A DNA stretch of 64,000 nt from G965202915 sp965205955 (GCA_965205955.1 OZ242192.1:1736001-1800000), one strand, 5' to 3'; counted from the stretch's first letter, positions 35,601-44,900 are shown. Numbers and translations: made by a program. The notes: generated by a model not told the origin, from the sequence alone.

Positions 35601-37391
35601 ATGAAAAATGCCGCTCTGAATACCAGCACTGAAAGCAACAAGCTGACGCTTGATTACCTGCTACAGCAATTACGACAGGACAAGCTTATTTCCGAACAAC
35701 AGCAGGCGCAATTTCTAAAACGAACCAGAGACGAACAGCAGCACAATCTGCATCCGCTGATCCAGATCGCCGAACAAGACTGGAAGAGCAATACCACTCC
35801 CCCCTACCCTCTGTCATTGGAAATTTTAACGCGCTGGCTGGCGGAAAAAGCAGGCCAGGAATACTTGCGCGTAGATCCTCTCAAAATTGACGTGCAAAAA
35901 GTTACCAGTTTTATTTCCCAGGCCTATGCCGCTAAATTGAAAATTCTGCCCATCAATATAACCAAGACAAATTTGACGGTTGCCACATGCGAGCCCTTTA
36001 TTGATTCATGGGAAGAGGAACTGGCGCGAATTTCACAACTCAAGATTAAACGGGCGCTCATAAACCCCAAGGATCTGGATCGTTATTTGACTGAATTTTA
36101 TGGCGTCAGCCGCTCCATCACGGGCGCTATGTCGGAAAAGGCCCGTGAATCAATGGCGCTGATCCAGAATTTTGAACAACTGCTCGAAGTAGGCAAAGTC
36201 GGGGAACCGGACGCCAATGATCGGCACGTGGTCAGTATTGTGGACTGGCTGTTACAATTTGCCTTTGAACAACGGGCCAGTGATATACATCTGGAACCAC
36301 GCCGGGAGAAGGGACGGGTACGCTTCAGGATAGATGGGGTATTGCACGTTGTGCATGAATTTCCCGCCGTCTTATTGAACTCGATCACCAGTCGTTTGAA
36401 ATCGCTGGGGCGCATGGATGTAACCGATCGCCGCCGCCCGCAGGATGGTCGCATAAAAACGGTGACTCCCTCAGGCAAGGAAGTCGAAATGCGATTGTCT
36501 ACCATGCCGACCACCTTTGGTGAAAAACTGGTATTGCGCATATTTGACCCGGATATGCTGATTAAAAACTATAAAGACCTGGGATTTGCCCCGCACGATG
36601 TCTCGGTCTTTGAACCAATGCTGTCCAATCCCAACGGGATCATCCTGGTAACCGGGCCTACCGGCTCCGGCAAGACTACAACACTTTATTCCAGCTTGAA
36701 TCAGATCGCCAAGCCTGAAGTGAATATCTGTACGATTGAAGATCCGATTGAAATGGTGGAACCTCAATTCAATCAAATGCAGGTACAGCCCTCTATCGGG
36801 GTCAGTTTTGCCAGCGGCGTCCGCACCTTGTTGCGCCAGGACCCCGATATCATCATGGTAGGCGAGATCAGGGATATGGAAACGGCGGAAATCGCTATAC
36901 AGGCGGCGTTAACCGGCCATCTGGTATTATCGAGTCTGCATACCAACGATGCCCCCGGTGCGATAACACGCCTGATAGATATTGGCCTGCAGCCTTACCT
37001 GATCAGCGCGACACTGCTGGGTGTGCTGGCGCAAAGACTCATACGCACCCTGTGCCCGCACTGCAAAAAGGCGAATACCATTGACAAGAGCGCCTGGAAG
37101 CAATTTGCCGATCCCTGGAAATTGCGTTATCCGGAAAAAACATACACGCCTAAAGGCTGTGACGAATGCCGATATACCGGTTATATCGGCCGTATCGGTA
37201 TTTATGAGATCCTGACTGTAGATGAGACAATACGAAAATGTATAGTCGCATCCTCTGATTTAACCGTAATACGAGAAACCGCCCTTGCACAGGGCATGCG
37301 CCCGCTCAAGGTATGCGGCGCACAAAAAGTTGCCGATGGAGTCACCACCCTGGAAGAAATCCACACCGTTTTGCCGCAACACTCCGAGTAA
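35601..37391 (+). CDS. Type II secretion / type IV pilus assembly ATPase (GspE/PilB family)
   Basis: Cytoplasmic ATPase of 596 residues driving pseudopilus or pilus assembly. It has the N-terminal MshEN-like region, then FEQRASDIHLEP, Walker A GPTGSGKTTT, the Asp box (TIEDPIE), Walker B (IMVGEIRD), a His box (LTGHLVLSSLHTN), and the zinc-binding CPHC...CDEC segment near the C-terminus. No other secretion genes are adjacent, so GspE and PilB cannot be separated. ATG 35601 is chosen; an in-frame TTG at 35577 is possible and neither has a strong ribosome site. Confidence 0.9.
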   Translation: MKNAALNTSTESNKLTLDYLLQQLRQDKLISEQQQAQFLKRTRDEQQHNLHPLIQIAEQDWKSNTTPPYPLSLEILTRWLAEKAGQEYLRVDPLKIDVQKVTSFISQAYAAKLKILPINITKTNLTVATCEPFIDSWEEELARISQLKIKRALINPKDLDRYLTEFYGVSRSITGAMSEKARESMALIQNFEQLLEVGKVGEPDANDRHVVSIVDWLLQFAFEQRASDIHLEPRREKGRVRFRIDGVLHVVHEFPAVLLNSITSRLKSLGRMDVTDRRRPQDGRIKTVTPSGKEVEMRLSTMPTTFGEKLVLRIFDPDMLIKNYKDLGFAPHDVSVFEPMLSNPNGIILVTGPTGSGKTTTLYSSLNQIAKPEVNICTIEDPIEMVEPQFNQMQVQPSIGVSFASGVRTLLRQDPDIIMVGEIRDMETAEIAIQAALTGHLVLSSLHTNDAPGAITRLIDIGLQPYLISATLLGVLAQRLIRTLCPHCKKANTIDKSAWKQFADPWKLRYPEKTYTPKGCDECRYTGYIGRIGIYEILTVDETIRKCIVASSDLTVIRETALAQGMRPLKVCGAQKVADGVTTLEEIHTVLPQHSE

Positions 37392-37404
37392 TCACCGGAT
37401 AAAA

Positions 37405-38373
37405 TCAGGCCCGGGGATGGTGCTTTGCATGCAAGCTCTTTAGCCGCTCGCGGGCAACATGTGTGTAAATCTGGGTGGTAGAAATATCTCTATGCCCCAG
37501 CAGCATCTGCACTACCCGCAAGTCGGCGCCATGATTCAGCAAGTGAGTGGCGAACGCATGCCGCAATATATGCGGTGATATATGTTTGCCGATCCCTGCC
37601 TGCTTCGCATAGCGTTTGATAATATACCAAAAGGCCTGCCTGCTCATCGCCTTGCCGCGCGTACCCGGGAAAAGCATATCGTTAACAGCGTCTTTAATAA
37701 TAAACGTCATTCTGGCCCCTGCCATATAACGTTCAAGCCAGTCATTTGCCTCCTGCCCGATGGGTACCAATCTCTCCTTATCTCCCTTCCCGATAACCCG
37801 TATCACTCCCTGTCTGAGATTAAGCTGGTGTATGGGCAGGTTCACCAACTCTGATACGCGCAGACCGGTGGCATACAATACCTCCAGCATGGTTCTGTCC
37901 CGTATACCTCTGGCTTTGCTGGTATCCGGCGCATTCAACAATTTTTCCACTTCGGCCTCCGTCAGGGAATGTGGCAGAGGGCGGCCGATCCGGGGGGCAT
38001 TGATATTGACGGTGGGATCGGAGCGGATCTGCTTTTCGCGCAACAGATATTGAAATAAGCGGCGCAAACTCGACAGGCGTCTCGCAGTGGTCCTGACCGA
38101 TACCTGCCCCCCAGAGAGATAGGCAAGAATCAACGGTTCCTGCACGGCATCTATATCATCGGTGCCGCGCTTTTTAGCCCAACGCGCAAAACCGCACAGA
38201 TCGGTGCGGTAGGCATCGAGAGTATGGGCACTCAGCCCCCGTTCCATCCAGATCACATCGAGAAAATTATCTATGACTGATCTGGAAGGTTCGGAAATAT
38301 CAGGGTTTTCGTCTATACCACACCCCCTGCTCAAGAGACATCTAAGAACCCCGGATGCACGCAGCCCGCGCAA
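37405..38373 (-). CDS. xerD: Site-specific tyrosine recombinase XerD
   Basis: Resolves chromosome dimers at dif with XerC. The 322-residue frame contains an N-terminal SAM-like DNA-binding domain (WMERGLSAHTLDAYRTDL) and the catalytic domain with Arg in ATGLRVSELV, the HILRHAFATHLL box, LGHRDISTTQIYTH (His and Tyr). XerD is usually near 298 residues, so translation may begin about 20 codons after the first possible start; no ATG there decides it. Intact and chromosomal in character rather than phage-like. Confidence 0.92.
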   Translation of the reverse strand: MRGLRASGVLRCLLSRGCGIDENPDISEPSRSVIDNFLDVIWMERGLSAHTLDAYRTDLCGFARWAKKRGTDDIDAVQEPLILAYLSGGQVSVRTTARRLSSLRRLFQYLLREKQIRSDPTVNINAPRIGRPLPHSLTEAEVEKLLNAPDTSKARGIRDRTMLEVLYATGLRVSELVNLPIHQLNLRQGVIRVIGKGDKERLVPIGQEANDWLERYMAGARMTFIIKDAVNDMLFPGTRGKAMSRQAFWYIIKRYAKQAGIGKHISPHILRHAFATHLLNHGADLRVVQMLLGHRDISTTQIYTHVARERLKSLHAKHHPRA

Positions 38374-38391
38374 GCTGAATCTGCAGAGTAA

Positions 38392-38757
38392 TCAGGATAC
38401 TTTAATCTTCTCTTTGATCTTCTCTTTGACACGTGCCGCCTTGCCGCGACGCGTGCGCATATAATAAAGCTTTGCCCGGCGCACATCACCACGGCGCTTT
38501 ACCTTGATTTCTGCTATAGCAGGACTGTATGTTTGAAAGACTCGTTCCACACCCTCGCCGTAAGAAATTTTTCTTACCGTAAAGGAAGAATTCAAGCCTC
38601 GATTGCGTTTGGCAATAACCAGCCCTTCAAATGCCTGTAAACGTTCTCTTTGGCCTTCCTTCACTTTCACCTGCACGATAATGGTATCGCCGGCGCTGAA
38701 ATCCGGTATATCACGGGTGATCTGCTCTGCCTCAAGCTGTTCTATGATATTGCTCAT
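38392..38757 (-). CDS. rplS: 50S ribosomal protein L19
   Basis: Ribosomal protein at the 30S-50S interface, 121 residues from ATG 38757 (AGGAG upstream). The family core FSAGDTIIVQVKVKEG, RERLQAFEGLVIAKRNRG, SYGEGVERVFQTYSP and RRAKLYYMR is all present, with a Lys-rich tail. Last gene of rimM-trmD-rplS. Confidence 0.97.
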   Translation of the reverse strand: MSNIIEQLEAEQITRDIPDFSAGDTIIVQVKVKEGQRERLQAFEGLVIAKRNRGLNSSFTVRKISYGEGVERVFQTYSPAIAEIKVKRRGDVRRAKLYYMRTRRGKAARVKEKIKEKIKVS

Positions 38758-38785
38758 AAGCTGTTCTCCTGTTAATGTGCAAATT

Positions 38786-39553
38786 CTACCGGTTTTCACC
38801 GCCGGAGTCATCGCGATTATATTCTCTTTGGAACTCTTCCAACAGGGTTTGCTGAAAAGTGTCCAGGGCGACGGATTCGAGCAGATCAGGCCGCAACAAC
38901 CAGGTACGTCCCAGCGCCTGCTTCATCCGCCACCGCTTTATATCCGCATGGTTGCCGCTCAGCAATACCGCCGGGGCCACTCGTCCGTTAATTTTTTCCG
39001 GCCGGGTAAATTGCGGATAACTCAACAAACCGTTAAAAAAAGAGTCGCCTGCCGCCGAAGCGCTATTACCCAGGGCGCCGGGCAACATTCTGATGATAGC
39101 ATCAATCATCACCAGCGCCGCAAGTTCACCACCGCTCAATACATAATCGCCAATTGACCACTCTTCATGTGCCTCCGCATCGATCAGACGCTGATCTACC
39201 CCCTCATAGCGCCCTGCCAGCAAAATCAGTCCCGGCGAATCCGCCAGTTTTTTAACACCATCCTGATCCAGCCTTTTCCCCTGGGGACTGAGATAGATCA
39301 CACGCACATCGTCCGTTTGCTTTTCCTTGGCAGCGTCTATTGCCGCTTTAAGCGGCTCATACATCATAACCATGCCCGGCCCGCCGCCGAATGGGCGATC
39401 ATCTACAGTCCTGTTTTTGTCTCGGGAAAAATCCCTGGGATCCCAGGCTCTGATAGCGATCAACTGCCGTTCAATTGCCCGTTTGCTTATCCCATAATCC
39501 GAAATAAGCGAAACCATTTCCGGGAACAAAGTGACAAGATCAACCTGCAGCAT
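38786..39553 (-). CDS. trmD: tRNA (guanine37-N1)-methyltransferase
   Basis: Methylates G37 of tRNAs reading C/G-starting codons to prevent frameshifting. The 255 residues show the SPOUT knot: DDRPFGGGPGMVMM, VIYLSPQGKRLDQ, LLAGRYEGVDQR, IGDYVLSGGELAA, and the C-terminal RPDLLE. The start codon is taken as the ATG at 39553, five bases after a GGGAG; another ATG immediately precedes it. It overlaps the rimM stop. Confidence 0.97.
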   Translation of the reverse strand: MLQVDLVTLFPEMVSLISDYGISKRAIERQLIAIRAWDPRDFSRDKNRTVDDRPFGGGPGMVMMYEPLKAAIDAAKEKQTDDVRVIYLSPQGKRLDQDGVKKLADSPGLILLAGRYEGVDQRLIDAEAHEEWSIGDYVLSGGELAALVMIDAIIRMLPGALGNSASAAGDSFFNGLLSYPQFTRPEKINGRVAPAVLLSGNHADIKRWRMKQALGRTWLLRPDLLESVALDTFQQTLLEEFQREYNRDDSGGENR

Positions 39554-40053
39554 CATATCTCCCAATCAACGACGATCCTGCCCTGTTGCAAATCGACCTT
39601 GATGATATACACATCCCGGACATAGGGGATCAGCCATTTTTTATCGCCTTCCACAACTACTACATCATTGGCGCCGGTTTCGGTCATATCTGCCACCTTG
39701 CCCAGTATATGATGCTGCAGGTTGACGACCTCGATACCAATCAGATCACGCCAGTAATAATTATCATCCTCGAGCCTGGGCAATTGCCGATGATCCACCG
39801 CAATATCCGCATCAATCAATCCGTGCGCAGTATCCCGATCCGCTACCTCGGCAAGGTTTGCCAATATACCCTTCCCATGTACCTTGCCCGAGTTGAGCTC
39901 AAACTCGCGCCACGACTCGCCACATTTCAAGAACCACGGAGAATAATCGAGGATATTTTCCCCGGGGCGCGTATAGGACAGCACCTTTATCCAACCCAGC
40001 ACTCCATATATGCCGGAGATTTTACCAATAATAACGCGGCGATCGTGCATCAC
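39553..40053 (-). CDS. rimM: Ribosome maturation factor RimM
   Basis: Assists 30S subunit assembly by binding S19; 166 residues. N-terminal VIIGKISGIYGVLGWIKVLSYT and the PRC-barrel end (DDNYYWRDLIGIEVVN, GANDVVVVEGDKKWLIPYV) are diagnostic. Two Met codons start the frame. In most proteobacteria rpsP lies directly upstream; here it is 4.4 kb away, at 44436-44684, with other genes between. Confidence 0.96.
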   Translation of the reverse strand: MMHDRRVIIGKISGIYGVLGWIKVLSYTRPGENILDYSPWFLKCGESWREFELNSGKVHGKGILANLAEVADRDTAHGLIDADIAVDHRQLPRLEDDNYYWRDLIGIEVVNLQHHILGKVADMTETGANDVVVVEGDKKWLIPYVRDVYIIKVDLQQGRIVVDWEI

Positions 40054-40311
40054 GAACCCAAATACTGCACCAATAAAGAGGGAAAAGCCTGTAAAGTTTG
40101 ATAAAATTCAGATACGTACCACCAAAATCAAACAGTACCTTGCCCATGCCTAAATGTATGTATCAGAATGCGTACGTCTTGTGAGTATATTTATTTTTGA
40201 AATTAAATCATAATTTTGTAAAGTATAGTACTTTCTTAAAGATTAAAGTGCGATGTATATCACATTTCTGGATATTATTTGGTATGGGTTTCCTCTAATT
40301 GGTAAAGCTCC

Positions 40312-41085
40312 ATGTGCCGCCTGGCTGCTTATATAGGCGCGAAAATCAGCCTGGAAAGGTTTCTGCTGGCGCCGAGTCATAGCCTGTTCCGGCAGTCGTG
40401 GGCGGCGGAGGAAATGCAGGAGGCAACAATCAATGCGGACGGCTTCGGTTTCTGCTGGAGTAGTGATGAAGATCGGATGCTGTCCTACAAATCCATTCTG
40501 CCTGTATGGTCTGATCATAATTTACCGGCATTGGGGCAATGCCTGAAAAGCGGTGTGTGGATGGCGAACGTGCGTAGCGCCACTCTGGGGCAGGGGCTGA
40601 GTACGGCGAATACCCAACCCTTCGTGGCCGATGGCCTGGTGTATCTGCATAACGGCTATATCAAACCGTTTTCAACCGGGGTCAAGGGGGCCTTGCTGGA
40701 GAGTCTGTCCAGCGGTTTGCGGGCGGAGATCAACGGCAATACCGATTCGGAATATGTCTTCGCGTTGATCAGGCAGGGGTTTGCGCGGGAAGGGAAGGCG
40801 GCGGGAGCGATCCGGGAGGCGATGCGGTTGCTGGAGTCGGTCTGCCAGGGTGTCAAGGCAATGTTGAACGTGGCGCTGTATGCGGGTGGGCGGCTTTATG
40901 TCTGCCGTCATGCGGTGAATGCCGATTGTCCTTCGCTGTATTATACGGTGGGTAATGAGAGGTATCCGGGCGGGGCGCTGGCGGCTTCGGAGCGCCTGGA
41001 TGGGTCGGATGGCTGGCGGCAGGTTGCGGAGCATTCGGTTATGGAGTTGTCGCCGGAGGGGGGGCAGGTGGTTTTTACGCTGTGA
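40312..41085 (+). CDS. egtC: EgtC-like class II glutamine amidotransferase
   Basis: A 257-residue N-terminal-nucleophile amidohydrolase; catalytic Cys2 is present (MCRLAAYIG), followed by NADGFGFCW, MANVRSAT and the FVADGLVYLHNGYI segment. In ergothioneine synthesis EgtC removes glutamate from the gamma-glutamyl sulfoxide intermediate. It overlaps the next gene, an EgtB-like enzyme, by four bases, which supports the call. The intervening methyltransferase gene egtD is not in the window. Confidence 0.85.
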   Translation: MCRLAAYIGAKISLERFLLAPSHSLFRQSWAAEEMQEATINADGFGFCWSSDEDRMLSYKSILPVWSDHNLPALGQCLKSGVWMANVRSATLGQGLSTANTQPFVADGLVYLHNGYIKPFSTGVKGALLESLSSGLRAEINGNTDSEYVFALIRQGFAREGKAAGAIREAMRLLESVCQGVKAMLNVALYAGGRLYVCRHAVNADCPSLYYTVGNERYPGGALAASERLDGSDGWRQVAEHSVMELSPEGGQVVFTL

Positions 41086-42236
41086 GCGCCTTGATCGAAA
41101 ATCTGCGGCATTATCAGAGACTGGTATTGGAGGCGGTGCGGGATGCGCCGGATGAGTTGTTTGACCGGCAGCTTCATCCGGACCTGAGCCCTATAGGTTG
41201 GCATCTCGGCCATTGTATTTTCACTGAAAGTTATTGGGTGCGCGAGCGGCTGCTGGAGGAGGAAATAATGGATAGCGGGCTGCATGCCTTGTATCAGCCG
41301 GCTCTTTCAGAAAAGCGCTCCAGAGGGGAGCGGCTGCCTGAGAAAAGGGTGTTGCTGGATTGGGCGGCACATTGTCAGCAGGATAATCTGAGGTTGCTGG
41401 AGAAGGCGCTCGCCGATAAAACGGATGGCGCCTTGATGCGGAATGGTTTTTTGCCGCATTTTCTGATCCAGCATTATTGCCAGCATTTTGAAACGATCAA
41501 TATAGCTTTGTCTTGCCAGTATTTAAATTCGGAGCTGCAGCCGGGCAAGGGACACAGGCCGGTCCGGGCGCGGGAGTTGTCGAAGGATTGCTGCCTGGTT
41601 AAGGAGGGGGTGTATTCGATGGGCGCGGAGGATAGGCATTATCCTTATGATAATGAGTGGCCACGGTGCCAGGTGCGCCTGGATGCGTACCGGATCGGGC
41701 TGCGTCCGGTGAATAACGGTGAGTATCTGCAATTTATGCATGAAAATGCCTATGACAGGGAATGCTATTGGAGCAAACAGGGTTGGTGTTGGAGAGTGGA
41801 GCAGCAGATTCGGCATCCTTCTCACTGGAGTCAGTCGCCTATGGGTGAGTGGTATGGGGTGGATGCGGCAGGCGCGCATCCGCTGGCGCACACGGAGCCG
41901 GTGTCCGGGATCAGTTGCTACGAGGCGGAGGCCTATGCGAGTTGGGCGAATGCCCGCCTGCCGCATGAGCATGAGTGGGAATTGGCTTGTAAAAAGAATT
42001 TGCTGCAGGCGGTGGGCAAGGTGTGGGAGTGGTGCGCCAATGTGTTTTTCCCTTATCAGGGATTCGAGCCTTTTCCCTACGCGGGTTATTCGCAACCTTA
42101 TTTCGACGGCAAATATCGGATATTGAAGGGCGGCAGCCGCTTTACGCAAGGGCCGATACGCCGGCCGAGTTTCAGAAATTATTATCAACCGGATAAGCGT
42201 CATCAGTTTGCCGGGCTGCGCCTGGTTTTCGATTGA
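41082..42236 (+). CDS. egtB: EgtB-like non-heme iron sulfoxide synthase (DinB plus FGE domains)
   Basis: A 384-residue two-domain enzyme that in ergothioneine synthesis joins a thiol to hercynine with O2. The N-terminal DinB-like domain supplies the iron ligands: HLGH near residue 44 and HYCQHFE (H-x3-H-x-E) near 130. The C-terminal formylglycine-enzyme-like domain carries VKEGVYSMGAED, ISCYEAEAYASWANARLPHEHEWE and a GLRLVF end. The start is GTG overlapping the egtC stop. It is slightly short for EgtB. As no egtD accompanies the pair, the true product could be a related thiol-imidazole or another compound. Confidence 0.82.
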   Translation: MSALIENLRHYQRLVLEAVRDAPDELFDRQLHPDLSPIGWHLGHCIFTESYWVRERLLEEEIMDSGLHALYQPALSEKRSRGERLPEKRVLLDWAAHCQQDNLRLLEKALADKTDGALMRNGFLPHFLIQHYCQHFETINIALSCQYLNSELQPGKGHRPVRARELSKDCCLVKEGVYSMGAEDRHYPYDNEWPRCQVRLDAYRIGLRPVNNGEYLQFMHENAYDRECYWSKQGWCWRVEQQIRHPSHWSQSPMGEWYGVDAAGAHPLAHTEPVSGISCYEAEAYASWANARLPHEHEWELACKKNLLQAVGKVWEWCANVFFPYQGFEPFPYAGYSQPYFDGKYRILKGGSRFTQGPIRRPSFRNYYQPDKRHQFAGLRLVFD

Positions 42237-42244
42237 GTGTATAG

Positions 42245-42757
42245 ATGAAGGAAGCGGATAGCAGTCAGGAAAAAATGGGCAAGGGGATGATCCTCGGCGC
42301 CTGGCTGTTGTTGCTGGGACTGATGACGTTTTTTTTCAACGGTTATCTGAGCTCACAGAATAATCCGAATCAGGCGCTGCACAGCGGCATCGATCCGGGT
42401 GTGGTGACGTTGCAGAGAAATCGCGCCGGGCATTATATCGCGACGGCGTTGGTCAATGATCGTGAGGTCAAGGTGCTGCTGGATACCGGGGCAACGTATG
42501 TGAGCGTGCCGGGGCATATTTCGGAAAAATTGAAGCTGAAACGGGGCAGGCGCTACCCGGTGAATACCGCTAACGGTTCTATTGATGTGTTCGATACGGT
42601 ATTGGAGTCGGTGCAGATGGGCGGGGTGATTCAAACAGGGGTGAGGGCCAATATAAACCCGGCTATGCGCCAGGATGAAATTCTGATCGGTATGAATTTC
42701 TTGAAAAATCTGGAGTTGATCCAGCGGGGCGATCAACTCACTCTTCGCCAGTATTAG
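42245..42757 (+). CDS. Membrane-anchored retropepsin-like aspartic protease
   Basis: A 170-residue protein with one N-terminal membrane helix (GAWLLLLGLMTFFFNGYL) and a single retropepsin-like domain outside: active-site LLDTGATYVSVP near residue 79 and the flap/second half ending ILIGMNFLKNLEL. It belongs to the clan AA family often annotated TIGR02281. One Asp-Thr-Gly per chain implies a working dimer. It starts eight bases after egtB. Confidence 0.88.
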   Translation: MKEADSSQEKMGKGMILGAWLLLLGLMTFFFNGYLSSQNNPNQALHSGIDPGVVTLQRNRAGHYIATALVNDREVKVLLDTGATYVSVPGHISEKLKLKRGRRYPVNTANGSIDVFDTVLESVQMGGVIQTGVRANINPAMRQDEILIGMNFLKNLELIQRGDQLTLRQY

Positions 42758-42810
42758 GTGATCAATCAGTATCCGCCGGCTTTGCCTGTCGCACTGTTCT
42801 ATCCTTGCCG

Positions 42811-43665
42811 ATGAAAAATCGATACGCGGTGAATGTGCCGGAGGAAATCATTGCCTTGACGGTGCGGCTTGCCTTGGATGAAGATATTGGCGGCGGCGAT
42901 CTTGGCGCGGTATTACTGCCGGAGGATTCGCTCAGTACGGCAGTCCTGCTCGTGCGGGAGAATGGGGTTTTATGCGGTTGCGAGTGGTTCAATCAGGTGT
43001 TTCAGCGGCTGGACCCGGAAAGTATCGTGGAGTGGTTTGCCAGTGACTCGGAGGCGGTCGGGGCTGGGCAAACGGTTTGCCGGGTGCGGGCGCACACCCG
43101 TGCCTTGCTGACCGGGGAGCGCACGGCCATCAATTTTCTGCAAACGCTCTCCGGTACGGCAACGATTGTTGCGGCGTATGTGAAACGTATCCGGGGTACG
43201 AGTGCGCTGTTGCTGGATACGCGCAAGACCATCCCCGGATTGCGGTCTGCCCAGAAGTATGCGGTGGCCTGCGGCGGCGGCGGCAATCACCGTATGGGAC
43301 TTTATGATGCGCTGCTGATCAAGGAGAATCATATACTGGCGCAGGGCGGTATCGCCAATGCGGTGGCAACGGCAAAGAAACAGGGCTTGCCGGTGGAGAT
43401 AGAGGTGGAAAACCTTGATGAACTGGAGCAGGCGCTGGCGGCGAAAGCCGATCGTGTGTTGCTGGATAATTTTACGCCGGAGGGGTTGCGGCAGGCCGTG
43501 GCTGTTACCCGGGGACGGGCGAAACTGGAGGCCTCGGGCGGCATCGATGAGAGTGCTGTGCGGGAGGTCGCGGAAACGGGTGTGGATTTTATCTCTATAG
43601 GCGGCCTGACCAAGCACGTGCGGGCCATCGATTTCTCTATGCGGATCACGTCAACCGAGGGGTGA
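42811..43665 (+). CDS. nadC: Nicotinate-nucleotide pyrophosphorylase (quinolinate phosphoribosyltransferase)
   Basis: De novo NAD synthesis: quinolinate plus PRPP gives nicotinate mononucleotide and CO2. The 284 residues contain ALDEDIGGGDLGA at the N-terminus, ERTAINFLQTLSGTAT, LLDTRKTIPGLRSAQKYAV, GGGGNHRMGLYDALLIKENH, and the C-terminal LEASGGI, SIGGLTKHVRAIDFSM. All are family hallmarks. ATG 42811 is preferred over the TTG two codons earlier. Confidence 0.95.
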   Translation: MKNRYAVNVPEEIIALTVRLALDEDIGGGDLGAVLLPEDSLSTAVLLVRENGVLCGCEWFNQVFQRLDPESIVEWFASDSEAVGAGQTVCRVRAHTRALLTGERTAINFLQTLSGTATIVAAYVKRIRGTSALLLDTRKTIPGLRSAQKYAVACGGGGNHRMGLYDALLIKENHILAQGGIANAVATAKKQGLPVEIEVENLDELEQALAAKADRVLLDNFTPEGLRQAVAVTRGRAKLEASGGIDESAVREVAETGVDFISIGGLTKHVRAIDFSMRITSTEG

Positions 43666-43677
43666 TGTCGGTCGCGG

Positions 43678-44301
43678 CTATAGTTTGTCTTTGACTATCC
43701 GGTATATGTCCTCTTTCAGGGGATCCATGCCCTCCAGCAAATCTTCCAACTGCCTGCGCCGGTCATCGGCAAATTCCCGGTCTTTTATTGCGCCTGTATT
43801 GATATAGACGTTCAAGGCGGCGCTTTTCAATCCGGCATACCCGGCCAATACTGCGACGCCGGCATCGCTGATGACGTTTTTATTGCCTTTTTCTGCAACG
43901 GAGCGGCTTAGATTGACTACCTGACGGCATAGTCTTGCACATTCCAGGGGGACATCGGTCGCCTGTTTCAATGCGGTCTGGATTGCCTCTGTCCTGGCGG
44001 CCTGTTGTTCTTCGGTGTCTTTGGGCAAACCGTATGCGGACATCACGCGCTCGAATACCTGCAAATCATCTTCAATGCCACCGGTCAAACCGGCCCGCAA
44101 TGCCTCGGATTTTTCCAGGATCGCTTTGGCATCCTCGTGCACGTCTTCATAGCCTTTTTTGCCAATGGTAAAATTGGCTACCATGCTGACCAGCGCAGCC
44201 CCCATCGCTCCGCAAATGGCGGCTGCCGCACCTCCTCCCGGGGTCGATTTTTTTCCGGCCAGTTCGTCCAGAAATTGCCGTATCGGCATGTCTTGAATCA
44301 T
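43678..44301 (-). CDS. fchA: Methenyl-tetrahydrofolate cyclohydrolase (FchA, cyclodeaminase family)
   Basis: A 207-residue protein of the formiminotransferase-cyclodeaminase family, with STPGGGAAAAICGAMGAALVSMV at the N-terminus and a helical remainder. In methylotrophs FchA interconverts methenyl- and formyl-H4F in the assimilatory C1 branch with MtdA. The C1-rich genome context supports this role; a histidine-degradation cyclodeaminase is the alternative but no other such genes are present. It converges with nadC. Confidence 0.85.
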   Translation of the reverse strand: MIQDMPIRQFLDELAGKKSTPGGGAAAAICGAMGAALVSMVANFTIGKKGYEDVHEDAKAILEKSEALRAGLTGGIEDDLQVFERVMSAYGLPKDTEEQQAARTEAIQTALKQATDVPLECARLCRQVVNLSRSVAEKGNKNVISDAGVAVLAGYAGLKSAALNVYINTGAIKDREFADDRRRQLEDLLEGMDPLKEDIYRIVKDKL

Positions 44302-44435
44302 CGGCTTCCTCCTGTTCCTGAAATTCCGATAAAAGCAGAAATCCAGTTTTTATCGAATACCGGCGCCATTGATATAGTGGAAATATGCCTGGAATTTCTC
44401 CATCAACTGATAAAAACCGGATGGATTACAGGCGA

Positions 44436-44684
44436 TCAGTCGGCAGCCTTGTCCCGCTTGAGTAATCCGGCAACACGCTGTGAGACCCCGGCGCCCTGCC
44501 CCAGCCAATATTGAACGCGGTCGGTATTAACTCTCAGCATTTCCTCCTTGCCGGTCGCACCGGGATTGAAAAAGCCCAGACGTTCAATGGAGCGGCCGTC
44601 CCGCTTGTTGCGACGATCGCTTACAACAATATGATAAAATGGTTTTTTTCTCACTCCCCCACGGGATAATCGAATGGTAATCAT
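44436..44684 (-). CDS. rpsP: 30S ribosomal protein S16
   Basis: An 82-residue ribosomal protein: MITIRLSRGGVRKKPFYHIVVSDRR and the IERLGFFNPGA core are diagnostic. Its normal partners rimM-trmD-rplS are at 38.4-40.1 kb on the same strand, separated by fchA and four plus-strand genes. A sigma70-type promoter precedes it. Confidence 0.97.
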   Translation of the reverse strand: MITIRLSRGGVRKKPFYHIVVSDRRNKRDGRSIERLGFFNPGATGKEEMLRVNTDRVQYWLGQGAGVSQRVAGLLKRDKAAD

Positions 44685-44738
44685 TTGTCTGCCAACCTCG
44701 AATTCACTGTATATTTACCTACCATTGAAAAAGAAGAG

Positions 44739-44766
44739 ATTGTACTACAAATTGATCACATTGCAA
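44739..44766 (-). promoter_or_regulatory. Sigma70-type promoter of rpsP
   Basis: Read on the minus strand, TTGCAA (44761-44766) and TACAAT (44739-44744) are 16 bases apart, about 55 bases upstream of the rpsP start codon. This fits a strong constitutive promoter for a ribosomal protein gene. Confidence 0.5.
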
Positions 44767-44900
44767 AAGGCCCATGACGAATGATAAATACCGGGGCGAT
44801 CTCGATGTGCAGGGCAGATTACCAAGCATTTCATGCCTGACAAATCGTTATGCTAATTCTATAAAATTAGTATAACTTATTATTATAAATAGATATTTAC

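Noticed and set aside
40054..40311. tRNA or small RNA gene in the gap before egtC
   Set aside because: No cloverleaf, no promoter-terminator pair; only AT-rich sequence.
41523..42203. Long minus-strand open frame opposite egtB
   Set aside because: Arg/Pro/His-rich shadow of a well-supported plus-strand gene.
44685..44900. 6S RNA gene upstream of ygfA
   Set aside because: The location is right by analogy, but no 6S-like long hairpin with a central bubble could be recognised and the stretch contains the rpsP promoter.
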